From: Methylomonas albis
GTDB taxonomy: Bacteria; Pseudomonadota; Gammaproteobacteria; Methylococcales; Methylomonadaceae
NCBI RefSeq assembly: GCF_014850955.1
Contig: NZ_JACXSS010000001.1
Span: 5,022,001 to 5,086,000, forward strand
DNA length: 64,000 nt
Direction: 5' to 3'
Part shown: piece after piece, positions 27,088 to 35,941 of the stretch
Position numbering within the stretch: the first letter of the stretch is position 1
Layout: every line of letters begins with the position of its first letter
The notes under the pieces: generated by a model
The model's input: only the letters and a program-made list of their open reading frames with translations
Told to the model about the DNA's origin: nothing
Databases searched by the model: none
Translations under genes and position numbers: made by a program

Positions 27088-27621
27088 TTATATCTTGGCT
27101 TGCAACAAATGTCTATCAGGATGCTTGATCATTTCTATTGTCAAATCAACATCGATCTCCGGCCAATAAAAATGATCCGGCGATGGCTCTTCGACTTGGT
27201 AGATGATCTGAAGAGACTGGTTTTTAAACCACGGGAAATCGTCATATGCCATGTACAACGTATTTTCCCTAGTTTTCAACCAAAGGCCATGGCTGGAAAT
27301 TTGAGTTACTTCAACACTAAAAGCTTTATCGCTATCCGGAGCATCCGATCTGGGTGTCGTAGAATTTTTTCGGAGCTTTGAAATTTCCTGCCAAATAACC
27401 GGTATTGCGGCTAAACCCAAAATGAATTGAAACCAAAAAGCAAACCAGAACCATCCGGGCCTTTCGTTAATATCAATAATCGATCTACTGCGGCCAAAAC
27501 CGATTTCGCCGGTAAACAATGCTTCCAGACAACGGTATACGAAATATAAGTCCCAAGCGAAAACCACGAACCAAAAACTCAAGCCAAGCAATGTTGAAAT
27601 GCGGGACTTAGCTCCTGTCAT
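27088..27621 (-). CDS. Membrane-anchored DUF2442-like protein
   Basis: 177 residues from ATG 27621; an upstream start would run into the trpG stop. Two TM helices lie at about 9-30 and 52-75. The last 80 residues are soluble: FSVEVTQISSHGLWLKTRENTLYMAYDDFPWFKNQ ... DHFYWPEIDVDLTIEMIKHPDRH. The soluble part matches the DUF2442 pattern (GLWL, YxDFPWF, LHWPxLDxDL), normally a free-standing small protein, sometimes next to DUF4160. The fusion to a two-helix membrane domain is unusual. Function unknown. Confidence 0.6.
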   Translation of the reverse strand: MTGAKSRISTLLGLSFWFVVFAWDLYFVYRCLEALFTGEIGFGRSRSIIDINERPGWFWFAFWFQFILGLAAIPVIWQEISKLRKNSTTPRSDAPDSDKAFSVEVTQISSHGLWLKTRENTLYMAYDDFPWFKNQSLQIIYQVEEPSPDHFYWPEIDVDLTIEMIKHPDRHLLQAKI

Positions 27622-27628
27622 TTCAATC

Positions 27629-28219
27629 TTACCGCGCCAAAAAATTCCGCAACATATCATGCCCATGCTCGGTCAAAATCGACTCCGGGTGAAATTGCAC
27701 GCCTTCGATGTCCAGCGTTTTGTGGCGCACGCCCATGATTTCGTCGATTTTCCCAGCCTCATCCTGGGTCCAGGCGGTCACTTCCAGGCAATCGGGCAAG
27801 CTAGTTTGTTCGATGACCAGGGAATGGTAGCGGGTCGCGGTGAACGGATTGCTTAAGCCTTTGAACACGCCTAAATCTTTGTGATACACCGGCGACACTT
27901 TGCCATGCATGATTTGCTTGGCGTGGATGATGTTGCCGCCGAAGGCGTAGCCTATGCTTTGGTGCCCCAGACAGACACCCAAAATCGGGTATTTGCCAGC
28001 ATAGCGATGGATGGTGTCCACGGAAATACCGGCTTCTTTGGGCGTGCAGGGGCCGGGGGAAATGACGATTTTGTCGGGACGCAGCCCTTCGATGTCCTCG
28101 ACGGTGACCTCGTCGTTACGTACCACCACCACCTCGGCACCAAGTTCGCCGAAATATTGCACCAGGTTGTAGGTGAAAGAATCGTAGTTGTCGACCATCA
28201 CCAATCTGACGCCGCTCAT
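27629..28219 (-). CDS. trpG: Anthranilate synthase component II (glutamine amidotransferase)
   Basis: 196 residues, the usual length. Class I amidotransferase triad: nucleophile Cys83 in [10 protein letters not shown] plus the His-Glu pair in [10 protein letters not shown]. The N-terminal [20 protein letters not shown] is diagnostic. It supplies ammonia to TrpE; in many proteobacteria the same protein also serves folate synthesis. The start at 28219 is supported by GGAGG six bases upstream and by the ATGA overlap with the trpE stop. Confidence 0.97.
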   Translation of the reverse strand: MSGVRLVMVDNYDSFTYNLVQYFGELGAEVVVVRNDEVTVEDIEGLRPDKIVISPGPCTPKEAGISVDTIHRYAGKYPILGVCLGHQSIGYAFGGNIIHAKQIMHGKVSPVYHKDLGVFKGLSNPFTATRYHSLVIEQTSLPDCLEVTAWTQDEAGKIDEIMGVRHKTLDIEGVQFHPESILTEHGHDMLRNFLAR

Positions 28220-29700
28220 GCTTTGCCTCCGAGGCCGGCTTCGGCCATGCTGACGGCGCGGAATACCGCGCGGCCTTTGTTCATTGTTTCATCCCATTCA
28301 TTGCGCGGAATCGAGTCGTAGACAATGCCGGCGCCGGCCTGAATGTGTAAGGTTTGATCTTTGATCACCGCGGTGCGAATGGCGATGGCGGTATCCAGAT
28401 TGCCGGACCAGGAGATATAACCGACCGCGCCGGAATAAATGCCACGCTTGACCGGCTCCAACTCGTCGATGATTTCCATCGCCCGAATCTTGGGTGCACC
28501 GCTCACTGTTCCAGCAGGAAAGGTGGCTGCGAGTACATCAAACGCATTTTTGCCGTCCTGCAATTCGCCAGTGACGTTGGAAACAATGTGCATCACGTGC
28601 GAATAACGCTCGACGATCATTTTATCAGTGAGTTTGACGCTGCCGATTTTGGCGACGCGGCCGGTGTCGTTGCGGCCCAGATCGATCAACATCAAATGCT
28701 CGGCAATCTCTTTCGGATCGGCCAGTAGTTCTTTTTCCAACTCCAAATCCTGTTCGTGGGTTTCGCCACGACGGCGAGTGCCGGCAATCGGGCGGACGGT
28801 GATTTCGTTGTCTTCCAGGCGCACCAAAATTTCCGGCGAGGAACCGACAATATGAAAATCAGCCAGGTTCAGATAAAACATATACGGCGACGGATTCAGA
28901 CAGCGCAAGGCACGATACAAATCCAGCGGCGATGCTCTAAATGGTATCGACATACGCTGCGACAACACCACCTGCATGCAATCGCCGTCGGTGATGTATT
29001 GCTTGGCTTTTAGCACCGCATCTTCGTAGCCCTGTTGGGTAAAACCGGAGACAAAATCGTTTTCGTGGACGTGTTTACTGGCCGGATGTGCTCGCGGATT
29101 AGCTTGCAACTCTCTTAACTTAACCACCAGTTCGTCCAGTCTGGCCTTGGCATTTTCGTAAGCTTGGGCTTGGGTCGGATCGGCATGGGTCAGCAACAGC
29201 ATTTTGCCGGACAGGTTGTCGAATACCAGTAAGTCTTGCGACACCATCAACAAAATGTCCGGCGCGCCGATAGGGTCCGGCTTGCCGCTGGGTTGCAAAC
29301 GCGGCTCTATGTAGCCTATGGTCTCGTAACCGAAATAGCCGACCAGACCGCCGTTAAAGCGCGGCAAACCCGGCACATCCGGCACCTTGTAGTCTTGCCG
29401 AAATTCTTCTATCCATTCCAGCGGCCGGGCGTGCTCAAAAGTTTGGGTGTCCTGGCCGTCTTTTTCGACCGTGATGTTGTGGCCGCTGATTTTGATACGG
29501 GTTTTGCAAGGCAAGCCGATGATCGAGTACCGTCCCCACTGCTCGCCGCCATGTACGGATTCGAACAAATAGGAATAAGGGCCGTCGGCCAGCTTTAAAT
29601 AAGCGCTGAGCGGCGTGTCCAGATCGGCCAACACTTCGCGGCAGATCGGAATGCGGTTATAGCCTTGTTGGGCGTATGCGGTAAATTCGGCGGGTGTCAT
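28216..29700 (-). CDS. trpE: Anthranilate synthase component I
   Basis: A 494-residue chorismate-utilising enzyme. Visible: regulatory N-terminal segment [21 protein letters not shown] (tryptophan feedback site type), FQVVLSQR-like ([13 protein letters not shown]), [65 protein letters not shown] and [12 protein letters not shown]. It makes anthranilate from chorismate with TrpG, to which it is coupled by overlap. I start at ATG 29700, the family N-terminus; the open frame extending upstream to 29790 lacks family features. Confidence 0.97.
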   Translation of the reverse strand: MTPAEFTAYAQQGYNRIPICREVLADLDTPLSAYLKLADGPYSYLFESVHGGEQWGRYSIIGLPCKTRIKISGHNITVEKDGQDTQTFEHARPLEWIEEFRQDYKVPDVPGLPRFNGGLVGYFGYETIGYIEPRLQPSGKPDPIGAPDILLMVSQDLLVFDNLSGKMLLLTHADPTQAQAYENAKARLDELVVKLRELQANPRAHPASKHVHENDFVSGFTQQGYEDAVLKAKQYITDGDCMQVVLSQRMSIPFRASPLDLYRALRCLNPSPYMFYLNLADFHIVGSSPEILVRLEDNEITVRPIAGTRRRGETHEQDLELEKELLADPKEIAEHLMLIDLGRNDTGRVAKIGSVKLTDKMIVERYSHVMHIVSNVTGELQDGKNAFDVLAATFPAGTVSGAPKIRAMEIIDELEPVKRGIYSGAVGYISWSGNLDTAIAIRTAVIKDQTLHIQAGAGIVYDSIPRNEWDETMNKGRAVFRAVSMAEAGLGGKA

Positions 29701-29722
29701 TATTATTCTCTTGAAGCAACCG

Positions 29723-29752
29723 GTTGTGCGACTCGCGATTGTAACGCACAAC
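29723..29752. promoter_or_regulatory. Dyad in the trpE leader
   Basis: GTTGTGCG / CGCACAAC, an 8-bp perfect stem with a 14-base loop, lies 23 bp upstream of trpE in the 108-bp mmoR-trpE gap. On the minus strand TTACAAT sits inside it and could be a -10 element. No leader peptide with Trp codons is visible, so attenuation by that route is not supported. It may be an operator or a weak transcript end for mmoR. Confidence 0.4.
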
Positions 29753-29808
29753 GCGCCCAGCAGCGACCCGCGCGGCTTAAAACTATGCACTCGGAAATAA
29801 CACCAAGC

Positions 29809-31596
29809 TTAGCCGGCTTGTGAATGCTCCCGCCAATCGATTTTATCCAGACCGAATCGTTCGATTTTCCGATACAAAGTGGTGCGGGTTATCCCTAAGT
29901 TTTTTGCCGCCAATGAGATATTTCCCCCGCATTCCCGCAAGCTGGCTTTTATGCCGTACAACTCCCAATCTTCCAGAGTCATAGCCCGGCCGGGAACTAC
30001 CGACAGCGCGTAAGGCGGTATATTATCCAAGGCTATATTGTCGATAGCCGGCACTACTTTGGCCAGTTCTTCGACAAAATCCAAGGGCAAATCCTGCCGG
30101 GTAATCAGCGTGTCGCCGGCAGTGTAGACCGTGGCCCGGATCACATTGATTAATTGCCGAATATTACCGGGCCATGGATGCTGCTCTATTAAGGTAATGA
30201 CACTGGGACAAATCCTGATTGCCTGAGGATTGGGCAGATTGGCCAACTCGCGTTGCAATATGTGATGAATGATGCCGAGTTTGTCGTCGCGCTCGCGCAA
30301 GGGCGGTAGATGAATTTGTGCGCCGTTCAGCCGGTAATACAGGTCGCGGCGAAAACGGCCGGCTTCGACGGCTTCCAGCAAGGGGACGTTGGTGGCGGCG
30401 ACGATTTGTACGTCTACCTTAATCGGCTTACTGCCGCCGACCGGCGTGAATTCCGAGGTTTCCAGCACCCGCAGTAAAGTCGATTGTAAATCCAGGCTCA
30501 TATCGCCGATTTCGTCCAGAAACAGGATGCCTTTGTCCGCAAGCAAGAATTTTCCCGGCTTGCCGGCGTTGCGGGCGCCGGTGAAGCTGCCGGCTTCGTA
30601 ACCGAACAATTCGCTTTCGATCAAGTCGTGCGGAATCGACGCGCAATTGATGGCGATCAGTGGCTGATTCTTCCGTGGTCCGGCGTTTTTCAGTAGGTTG
30701 ACGAAGTGATCCTTACCCACACCCGATTCGCCGGTGATCAACATCGGTATCTTGTGGTTTTGCAGTTTGACGGCCTTCGCAACCAAGGCTGTCAACTGCT
30801 CGGAAATCGCCGATTCGTGCTGGCTGGGTGGTTTTTTTGCCAGCTTGAACGGTATTTTTTCCAGTACCCGCGCCTGAGCTACCGGGCTTTGGGTTAAGGG
30901 CAGATTGGTATTCAACAGCACACACAATAAGTGGAGAAAGGCGAAAAGCGAATTCATGCTTTCTTGCCTATCGCTGATCAAACCAATCACAGCCGATATA
31001 TTGTTGTGTTGGTCCAATAAGGGGTAGCCGACTGTGGTGAAGGGATGTAGCAGGCTTAAAAAATGCTCCATGCCTTGAAAGGCAATCGGCTTTTTCAGCT
31101 GCGCGGCAGTGCCGATGCCGTTATTGCCTAAAACCGCTTCGCTCCAGCGACTGTGTTTTTCATACAAACTCAGCATAAACGGACTGGCAAACGGATTTTC
31201 ACCCAACACTTGTAATAAGCGGCCTTCGGCATCGGTCAAGACCAGCATGACCCCGGCTTCTTTCAGAAACACGTCGAATTGGTGGCCCAAATGGCTGAGC
31301 ATCTCCGAAATGCTTTGCGCATCGGGGCTTATAAGCAGCTCCGGATCGCTTATGAAGCGCAGATGATCCCAGCGCGCATAATTGCCCAAGGGCAATTGAT
31401 AGTCCTCCAAGCAACGGCGCCAGGATTCGGAAACTTCCGGACGCACCCAATCGGCATGATCCGGGACGCAACGGGTTTGCGCCATCCAACGCCAGGCCTG
31501 TATCGGTCGGTCAACTTCAAACTCCAGCGTGGGTTTGAAAGCGCAAGCTTCTTTGATAATTTTTACGTTGTGGGGCAAATGCAAGGCAATATCCAT
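29809..31596 (-). CDS. mmoR: MmoR, sigma-54-dependent activator of sMMO
   Basis: A 595-residue enhancer-binding protein of the AcoR/DhaR type: N-terminal PEVSESWRRC signature (54-62) and GAF-like sensor (about 95-230), AAA+ domain with Walker A GESGVGKD (289-296), Walker B GILFLDE (356-362), and a C-terminal Fis HTH (NISLAAKNLGITRTTLYRKIERF). The sigma-54 contact loop is GSFTGA (336-341) rather than GAFTGA. In Methylococcus and Methylosinus MmoR is required for sMMO transcription. It starts at ATG 31596 with GAGGA upstream; the longer frame to 31644 lacks a ribosome site. A terminator separates it from mmoG, so it has its own promoter. Confidence 0.92.
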   Translation of the reverse strand: MDIALHLPHNVKIIKEACAFKPTLEFEVDRPIQAWRWMAQTRCVPDHADWVRPEVSESWRRCLEDYQLPLGNYARWDHLRFISDPELLISPDAQSISEMLSHLGHQFDVFLKEAGVMLVLTDAEGRLLQVLGENPFASPFMLSLYEKHSRWSEAVLGNNGIGTAAQLKKPIAFQGMEHFLSLLHPFTTVGYPLLDQHNNISAVIGLISDRQESMNSLFAFLHLLCVLLNTNLPLTQSPVAQARVLEKIPFKLAKKPPSQHESAISEQLTALVAKAVKLQNHKIPMLITGESGVGKDHFVNLLKNAGPRKNQPLIAINCASIPHDLIESELFGYEAGSFTGARNAGKPGKFLLADKGILFLDEIGDMSLDLQSTLLRVLETSEFTPVGGSKPIKVDVQIVAATNVPLLEAVEAGRFRRDLYYRLNGAQIHLPPLRERDDKLGIIHHILQRELANLPNPQAIRICPSVITLIEQHPWPGNIRQLINVIRATVYTAGDTLITRQDLPLDFVEELAKVVPAIDNIALDNIPPYALSVVPGRAMTLEDWELYGIKASLRECGGNISLAAKNLGITRTTLYRKIERFGLDKIDWREHSQAG

Positions 31597-31615
31597 TTTT
31601 CCTCTTGTATTTTGG

Positions 31616-31638
31616 TGTGCCAAATTAGTATCGGCACA
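31616..31638. promoter_or_regulatory. Dyad upstream of mmoR
   Basis: TGTGCC-N11-GGCACA, 20 bp upstream of the mmoR ATG. On the mmoR coding strand it reads GTGCCGAT ... TTTGGCACACC, resembling the dyad ahead of mmoX (GTGTCGAT ... TTGGACACC). It may be a regulator site, possibly for autoregulation. Spacing between half-sites differs by two bases from the mmoX copy. Confidence 0.4.
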
Positions 31639-31705
31639 AAACAAAAATATAAAAAACAGAGGTTTAGCTGCTTTTTACTACGATGCTGTCCAAAATAACA
31701 AAATC

Positions 31706-31743
31706 AAAAAAAGAGGCAATGCGACATAACGTCACATTGCCTT
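31706..31743 (-). terminator. Rho-independent terminator after mmoG
   Basis: Minus-strand GGCAATGTGAC and GTCGCATTGCC form an 11-bp stem (one U-G pair) with a 5-base loop, followed by seven T after CTC. It ends the mmoXYBZDC-orf-mmoG transcript about 70 bp past the mmoG stop. Confidence 0.9.
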
Positions 31744-31810
31744 ACTCTATTGCAGAATAAAGGAAAAAACTCTCACTTTCGGAGGCGGAGAGGCGGGGAT
31801 GGGTGCGCTG

Positions 31811-33493
31811 TTAAAGGCGCGGATCTTCGCGGGTGGCGGCGGCCCATTCGGGCGAAAAGTCGGCCATGATGGATAAATCCGGCACGTCCATGATCACGGT
31901 CTCGCTGCTGATCAAAGTGGCAACCACGCTTACCGCGTTACGTAAGGCCATGCGCACAACTTTAACGGGGTCGATAACGCCAATGTCCAGAAAATGCCCG
32001 TAATTCAGCAACTGCATATCGATGGCAAACGCCGGGTCTGCTTGCGAGGATAAGCGCATCAAAACTTCTTCACTGTTCAGGCCGCAATTACTCAACAATT
32101 GTCTTAGCGGTGCGCCCAGCGCATGTTTGACGATGGTGATGCCTTGCTGCTGCTCAGCGTTTTCGGCAATAACCGCTTCTAACGCGACCATGCAACGCAA
32201 CAAACCTACGCCGCCGCCGGGCAAAACACCTTCTTCCAGCGCGGCCTTGGCAGACAAATACGCATTTTCGATCCGCACCAGACGTTCTTTGATCTCCATA
32301 TCGGTGATCCCACCGACATTAAAGGTACCGGTCTTACCTGACAAAACCGAGATACGCTGTTCCAGCTCTTCCGATTCGTGTAGATTTCCGGTGGCTGAAC
32401 CTTCGCCGGGCTTACGGGCGCGAACCAGCGCCAACTCAGCGCGTAACGCTGCTATGCGCGTGTTTACCGACTCGCGCGCACCAACCGCACCAACGATAGT
32501 CGTGCTGCCTTCTGCAATTACCGCGCGTTGGGCCTGACCCAGCTGCGCCAGTGAGACATCTTCCAGCCGCATGGCATGCCCTTCCAAGATAGCCGTGCCA
32601 CCGGTTAACAACGCCAAATCGCTCAGTCTATTGATGCGGTTGTCACCAAAGCCGGGCGGCTTGACTGCTACCACTTTGAAAATACCGCGGACATGATTCA
32701 GCAGCAAGCCTGTCAAAGCCTTCTCGGCCACCGCTTCAGCGATCACCAGGAGGGGGCGGCCTTCAGCAGCCACTTCTTCCAGAATAGGCACCAGCTCCAT
32801 GAAGTCACTGATTTCCCGGTCATACAGCAGGATATAGGGCCGCTCCAAAACGGCTTCGGCCCTGGTTTTATCGGTAATAAAATACGGCGACAAAAAGCCC
32901 TGTTCGTAATGGATGCCTTCCACAATCTCCAGCTGGTCTTCTCGGCCATTGCCGAGTTGGAAGGTCAATGTGCCGGCTTCGCCAAGCTCGGCCAGGGCTT
33001 GTTTCAACAGTTTGCCGACACCGGCTTCGCCTTTGCTGGCGACTAAGGTAATTTTTTCGACCCAGTCATCCGTGCTTGCAGTGACAGCGGTTTTTTTCAA
33101 GTGCTGTTCCACCAAGATCAGCGCCACTTCCATCCCCTTTTGCAATTGCAGGGGATGAAAACCGGCCGCCACGCATTTCAGGGCTTCGACAGCCAAACTT
33201 TGCGCCAGAACAATTGCCGTGGTGGTGCCGTCGCCGACTTCGCGGGACACCGAGCCGGCCACATCCCGCAGCATGCGTGCACCTAAATCGGCAATACGAT
33301 CTTCCATGACTATGGAGTTGGCAACGGTGACGCCATCCCGAGTAAAGATGGGTATGATGCCGTCGGTCCGATGTTGAATCATCACGGCGGGACCCGCGCT
33401 ACCCAAGGTAACGCTGGCCGCTCGCGCCACCGCATTGATGCCTTGCAGCAAACGCTGCCGAGCCTCCGGGTTGTAAATAATTTGTTTACTCAT
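31811..33493 (-). CDS. mmoG: MmoG, GroEL-like chaperonin of the sMMO cluster
   Basis: A 560-residue Cpn60 homologue. Conserved pieces include TLGSAGPAVMIQ (GroEL has TLGPKGRNV), TRDGVTVANSI, the ATPase motif GDGTTTAIVLAQ, RNAVSVVATLISSE (cf. GroEL 'NAAsVAgLxLTTE') and VDPVKVVRMAL. It departs strongly from true GroEL and lacks the C-terminal GGM tail, and no groES is adjacent. MmoG is known to be needed for active sMMO expression in Methylosinus and Methylococcus, probably by folding MmoR or sMMO subunits. It follows the small orf by 22 bp. Confidence 0.95.
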   Translation of the reverse strand: MSKQIIYNPEARQRLLQGINAVARAASVTLGSAGPAVMIQHRTDGIIPIFTRDGVTVANSIVMEDRIADLGARMLRDVAGSVSREVGDGTTTAIVLAQSLAVEALKCVAAGFHPLQLQKGMEVALILVEQHLKKTAVTASTDDWVEKITLVASKGEAGVGKLLKQALAELGEAGTLTFQLGNGREDQLEIVEGIHYEQGFLSPYFITDKTRAEAVLERPYILLYDREISDFMELVPILEEVAAEGRPLLVIAEAVAEKALTGLLLNHVRGIFKVVAVKPPGFGDNRINRLSDLALLTGGTAILEGHAMRLEDVSLAQLGQAQRAVIAEGSTTIVGAVGARESVNTRIAALRAELALVRARKPGEGSATGNLHESEELEQRISVLSGKTGTFNVGGITDMEIKERLVRIENAYLSAKAALEEGVLPGGGVGLLRCMVALEAVIAENAEQQQGITIVKHALGAPLRQLLSNCGLNSEEVLMRLSSQADPAFAIDMQLLNYGHFLDIGVIDPVKVVRMALRNAVSVVATLISSETVIMDVPDLSIMADFSPEWAAATREDPRL

Positions 33494-33515
33494 GTCTAGG
33501 ACGTCTCTATCGTTT

Positions 33516-33893
33516 TTATAGATGTGAATTTAATTTCATCAAGGTTTGCCCGACTTGGGCACGGGTTTGACGAGCACGTTTGGAATTTGCCCAGATACGG
33601 ATAAGCGTTTTGTCCCAGTAGTCCATGCTCCGCTTAAAGTCCGCGTCTTCCTCAGCAGTTAACTCTTGATTCCAGAACTCCTTTAATTCCTGAACCCTGG
33701 CAGGTCCTAACTTTTCCAGAATTTCCTGTTCGTCTATCACCAGTTTTCTTATAGTTTCATCCAGTTGAACAGCCATGTCTGCAAGAAACTCTACATCATC
33801 GGCTTTCATAATTGCCTCAGCATCGTTGCGCTTTTTCGGCATGGAAAAAAGCTGTTTTAATTTAGCAAACAAGCGTGCCGAGCATAGATACAA
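33516..33893 (-). CDS. Unnamed small sMMO-operon protein (between mmoC and mmoG)
   Basis: A 125-residue charged, helical protein without signal or membrane segment. The start is TTG 33893, with GAGGTG eight bases upstream; an in-frame ATG at 33842 lacks a ribosome site. It lies 28 bp after mmoC and 22 bp before mmoG, so it is part of the operon. The core KLVIDEQEILEKLGPARVQEL ... FKRSMDYWDKTLIRIWANSKRARQT aligns with the protein at 49074-49439. I recognise no domain; a coiled helical binding or scaffolding protein is a reasonable picture. Its place beside a chaperonin suggests assembly or regulation, which is inference. Confidence 0.85.
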   Translation of the reverse strand: MYLCSARLFAKLKQLFSMPKKRNDAEAIMKADDVEFLADMAVQLDETIRKLVIDEQEILEKLGPARVQELKEFWNQELTAEEDADFKRSMDYWDKTLIRIWANSKRARQTRAQVGQTLMKLNSHL

Positions 33894-33921
33894 CGGCGCA
33901 GCACCTCATTTGCCAGTGGCA

Positions 33922-34959
33922 TTACGACGACCCGCTAGGCAGGAATTTTTCAAGATAGATGCGTTCCTTGGGTATCCCCATTTCGGCACACACCGCAAAG
34001 GTTGCGTCGACCATGCCAGGCGGCCCGCACAGGTATAAATCCGGCTTGGCACCGGTATCCTGCAAATCGCGGCGCAGGATGTCCACCACACTGCCTTTTT
34101 CACAATGCCAATCATCCGAACATTTCCAAACGCAGTTTCTTAGTTCTAACGTCGGCATTTGCGCGGCTAATTGATTCAACTCATCCAGATGGAAAATTTC
34201 GGCTTCGGTATTGACGCCGAAATAGATGATGCACTTTTGCGGTTCTTCCCATTCCTGCATCCGCCGCACCATCGACAATATCGGCGCCAGACCGGTACCG
34301 CCGGCTACAAAATAGCGCGGGGTAAAGCCGTTTTCTTTCAAGCCGAAAATGCCCGACGGACCTTTGACATGCAATCTCTGCCCCACTTTGGCATCATTTT
34401 TCAAATACTCTGAAAATTTGCCACCGTCGACGACGCGAATCAAAAATTCCAAATCACCAGTTTTATTGGCGGTGTTAGCCGGTGAATAGGAGCGGGTTAT
34501 CGTGGTGCCGGGTATTTCCAGATCAAAAAATTGCCCTGACTCGAATTTAATGGTTTTGTCGTCGCCCGTGCGCCGAAGCAAAAACTTCATGACGTTGATG
34601 GAGATTTGCGACAACTCAAGTACTTCCGCTTCAAACATCATACCTTCGGGCGAAAATGAAATTCTGTCGTAGGTATAAGGCACTTCAACGTCTAAATCGG
34701 TCGTAGGATAGCAACGGCATAACAGGACTTCCCCGGCTTCCTCTTCTTCATACGGCAATGCCTGCGAACTGCATTTACCCAAAACATAATCGCCTTCCGC
34801 ACAAAAACCTTTGCAAGTCGCGCAACCGCCTTCCCGGCAGGATGACATCAAATAGATGTCCTGTCGCACGGCGGCGGTGATGACGTCCTCGTCTTCGTAA
34901 CACTCAAAACAAAGGGATTCACCATCTTGGGTAATAATTTTAATTTGATGGGTACTCAT
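33922..34959 (-). CDS. mmoC: MmoC, sMMO reductase component C
   Basis: A 345-residue FAD/[2Fe-2S] NADH reductase that passes electrons to the hydroxylase. The N-terminal plant-type ferredoxin domain binds the cluster through Cys41, Cys46, Cys49 and Cys81 ([13 protein letters not shown] ... LLCRC). The FAD domain has TRSYSPAN, and the NAD domain has [11 protein letters not shown] and LCGPPGMV. I start at ATG 34959, with GGAG nine bases upstream overlapping the mmoD stop; the frame extending to 35037 is inside mmoD. Confidence 0.97.
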   Translation of the reverse strand: MSTHQIKIITQDGESLCFECYEDEDVITAAVRQDIYLMSSCREGGCATCKGFCAEGDYVLGKCSSQALPYEEEEAGEVLLCRCYPTTDLDVEVPYTYDRISFSPEGMMFEAEVLELSQISINVMKFLLRRTGDDKTIKFESGQFFDLEIPGTTITRSYSPANTANKTGDLEFLIRVVDGGKFSEYLKNDAKVGQRLHVKGPSGIFGLKENGFTPRYFVAGGTGLAPILSMVRRMQEWEEPQKCIIYFGVNTEAEIFHLDELNQLAAQMPTLELRNCVWKCSDDWHCEKGSVVDILRRDLQDTGAKPDLYLCGPPGMVDATFAVCAEMGIPKERIYLEKFLPSGSS

Positions 34960-34960
34960 G

Positions 34961-35221
34961 TCATTCTCCATGAGACTGGCTTTTGGTCGACACGCTAAAA
35001 AAAGCCAGAACATGATCAACTGCGCGCTTTGAAGCATCCAGGGTTAAGGAACAACCCTCCTGGACCAGCTTTTGGTCACGATAGATGGTCCAGCGCCACA
35101 TAAACTCCAGATCTTCAGTAAAAGCTGTATAGGGTTCGATGTCGTATAGCGTGGTGAGATTGTCGGCTTCACTCGGAAAAGCGGGCGTTACCGCCGACTT
35201 AAAATTAGAGAAAAAATCCAT
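34961..35221 (-). CDS. mmoD: MmoD, sMMO operon protein
   Basis: An 86-residue acidic protein ([42 protein letters not shown]) that matches MmoD (orfY) by position and by the [11 protein letters not shown]-x-LVQEGCSL segment. In Methylosinus MmoD takes part in the copper switch between sMMO and particulate MMO and may bind a copper ligand; biochemical detail is limited. It is separated from mmoZ by 213 bp containing two hairpins, and its stop overlaps the start region of mmoC. Confidence 0.9.
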   Translation of the reverse strand: MDFFSNFKSAVTPAFPSEADNLTTLYDIEPYTAFTEDLEFMWRWTIYRDQKLVQEGCSLTLDASKRAVDHVLAFFSVSTKSQSHGE

Positions 35222-35340
35222 AATACTGACTTCTAGTTAGTGGTTCGTTGTAACGACGTTTGCAAACATGCACATAGGTTTCCCGCGTGACTGCGTAAGA
35301 GCCTTTCGGATTTGGCAAACATTCGGTTTGGGGTGTAAAG

Positions 35341-35418
35341 GAATCGCCACACTTCCAGCGTGGCGATTCGCAATATGCCACCCCCTCATCCCGCACAGTA
35401 AAACAGGGCAGGGGGTGA
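35341..35418 (-). promoter_or_regulatory. Two intercistronic hairpins between mmoZ and mmoD
   Basis: In transcript order: first CACCCCCTGCCC pairing with GGGATGAGGGGGTG (35378-35418, 2-base bulge), then GAATCGCCAC pairing with GTGGCGATTC (35341-35369, perfect 10 bp, 9-base loop). Neither has a T run, so they are more likely mRNA-stability or processing elements that set subunit ratios than terminators. A promoter for mmoDC in this gap cannot be excluded. Confidence 0.7.
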
Positions 35419-35434
35419 CAATCCTGTCGGGCGA

Positions 35435-35932
35435 TTACTGCAAGGTAATCACTTTCACGCCCCGTTTTTTACGCAATTCCTCTAACGGTAAGGCGTAGTA
35501 GTCGGTGTTACGCAGTTCCATCAACTTGTTACCCAATTGGCGATCGGTGTCCAAAAACACATTGACCGGCATGACAGGCGGCTTGCAGGCCAATCTGAAG
35601 TTGATATGAATACGCTCTGCTTCATACATATCCTCGCAGGCCGCCATTTTGGCGAGAGCTTCGTTGGCAACTTGCTGGGCATTGGCGCCGCAGCTGCAAT
35701 TGTTGAGAAGCTGGTTGTCGTTGAATTCCTTATGTTTCAATAGCGCCAGCTTCTCTTCAGTTTTCAGCTCTATCCAGAGGCCATCCAATTCCAGCGACCA
35801 GTCGGTTTTAAACGGGCTCATGTGCTTGGCACGAAAGTCGGTCAAGAAAGCATGCGCTTTCGCCACAGTGTCCAGTGTCGCAATTTTTGTCATCCAGGCG
35901 TTGCGAGTAGGATTATCGTGAATATTTGCCAT
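35435..35932 (-). CDS. mmoZ: MmoZ, sMMO hydroxylase gamma subunit
   Basis: A 165-residue subunit of the usual length (Methylococcus has about 170), mostly helical: NPTRNAWMTKIATLDTVAKAHAFLTDFRAKH ... YEAERIHINFRLACKPPVMPVNVFLDTDRQLGNKLMELRN. It packs against the alpha2beta2 core of the hydroxylase. It lies nine bases after mmoB. Confidence 0.96.
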   Translation of the reverse strand: MANIHDNPTRNAWMTKIATLDTVAKAHAFLTDFRAKHMSPFKTDWSLELDGLWIELKTEEKLALLKHKEFNDNQLLNNCSCGANAQQVANEALAKMAACEDMYEAERIHINFRLACKPPVMPVNVFLDTDRQLGNKLMELRNTDYYALPLEELRKKRGVKVITLQ

Positions 35933-35941
35933 TGTTATCCC

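Noticed and set aside
29700-29790. N-terminal extension of trpE to 29790
   Set aside because: Residues before MTPAEF do not resemble TrpE, and the region contains the leader dyad.
29701-29808. Tryptophan attenuator ahead of trpE
   Set aside because: There is a hairpin but no short leader frame with Trp codons and no alternative-pairing terminator.
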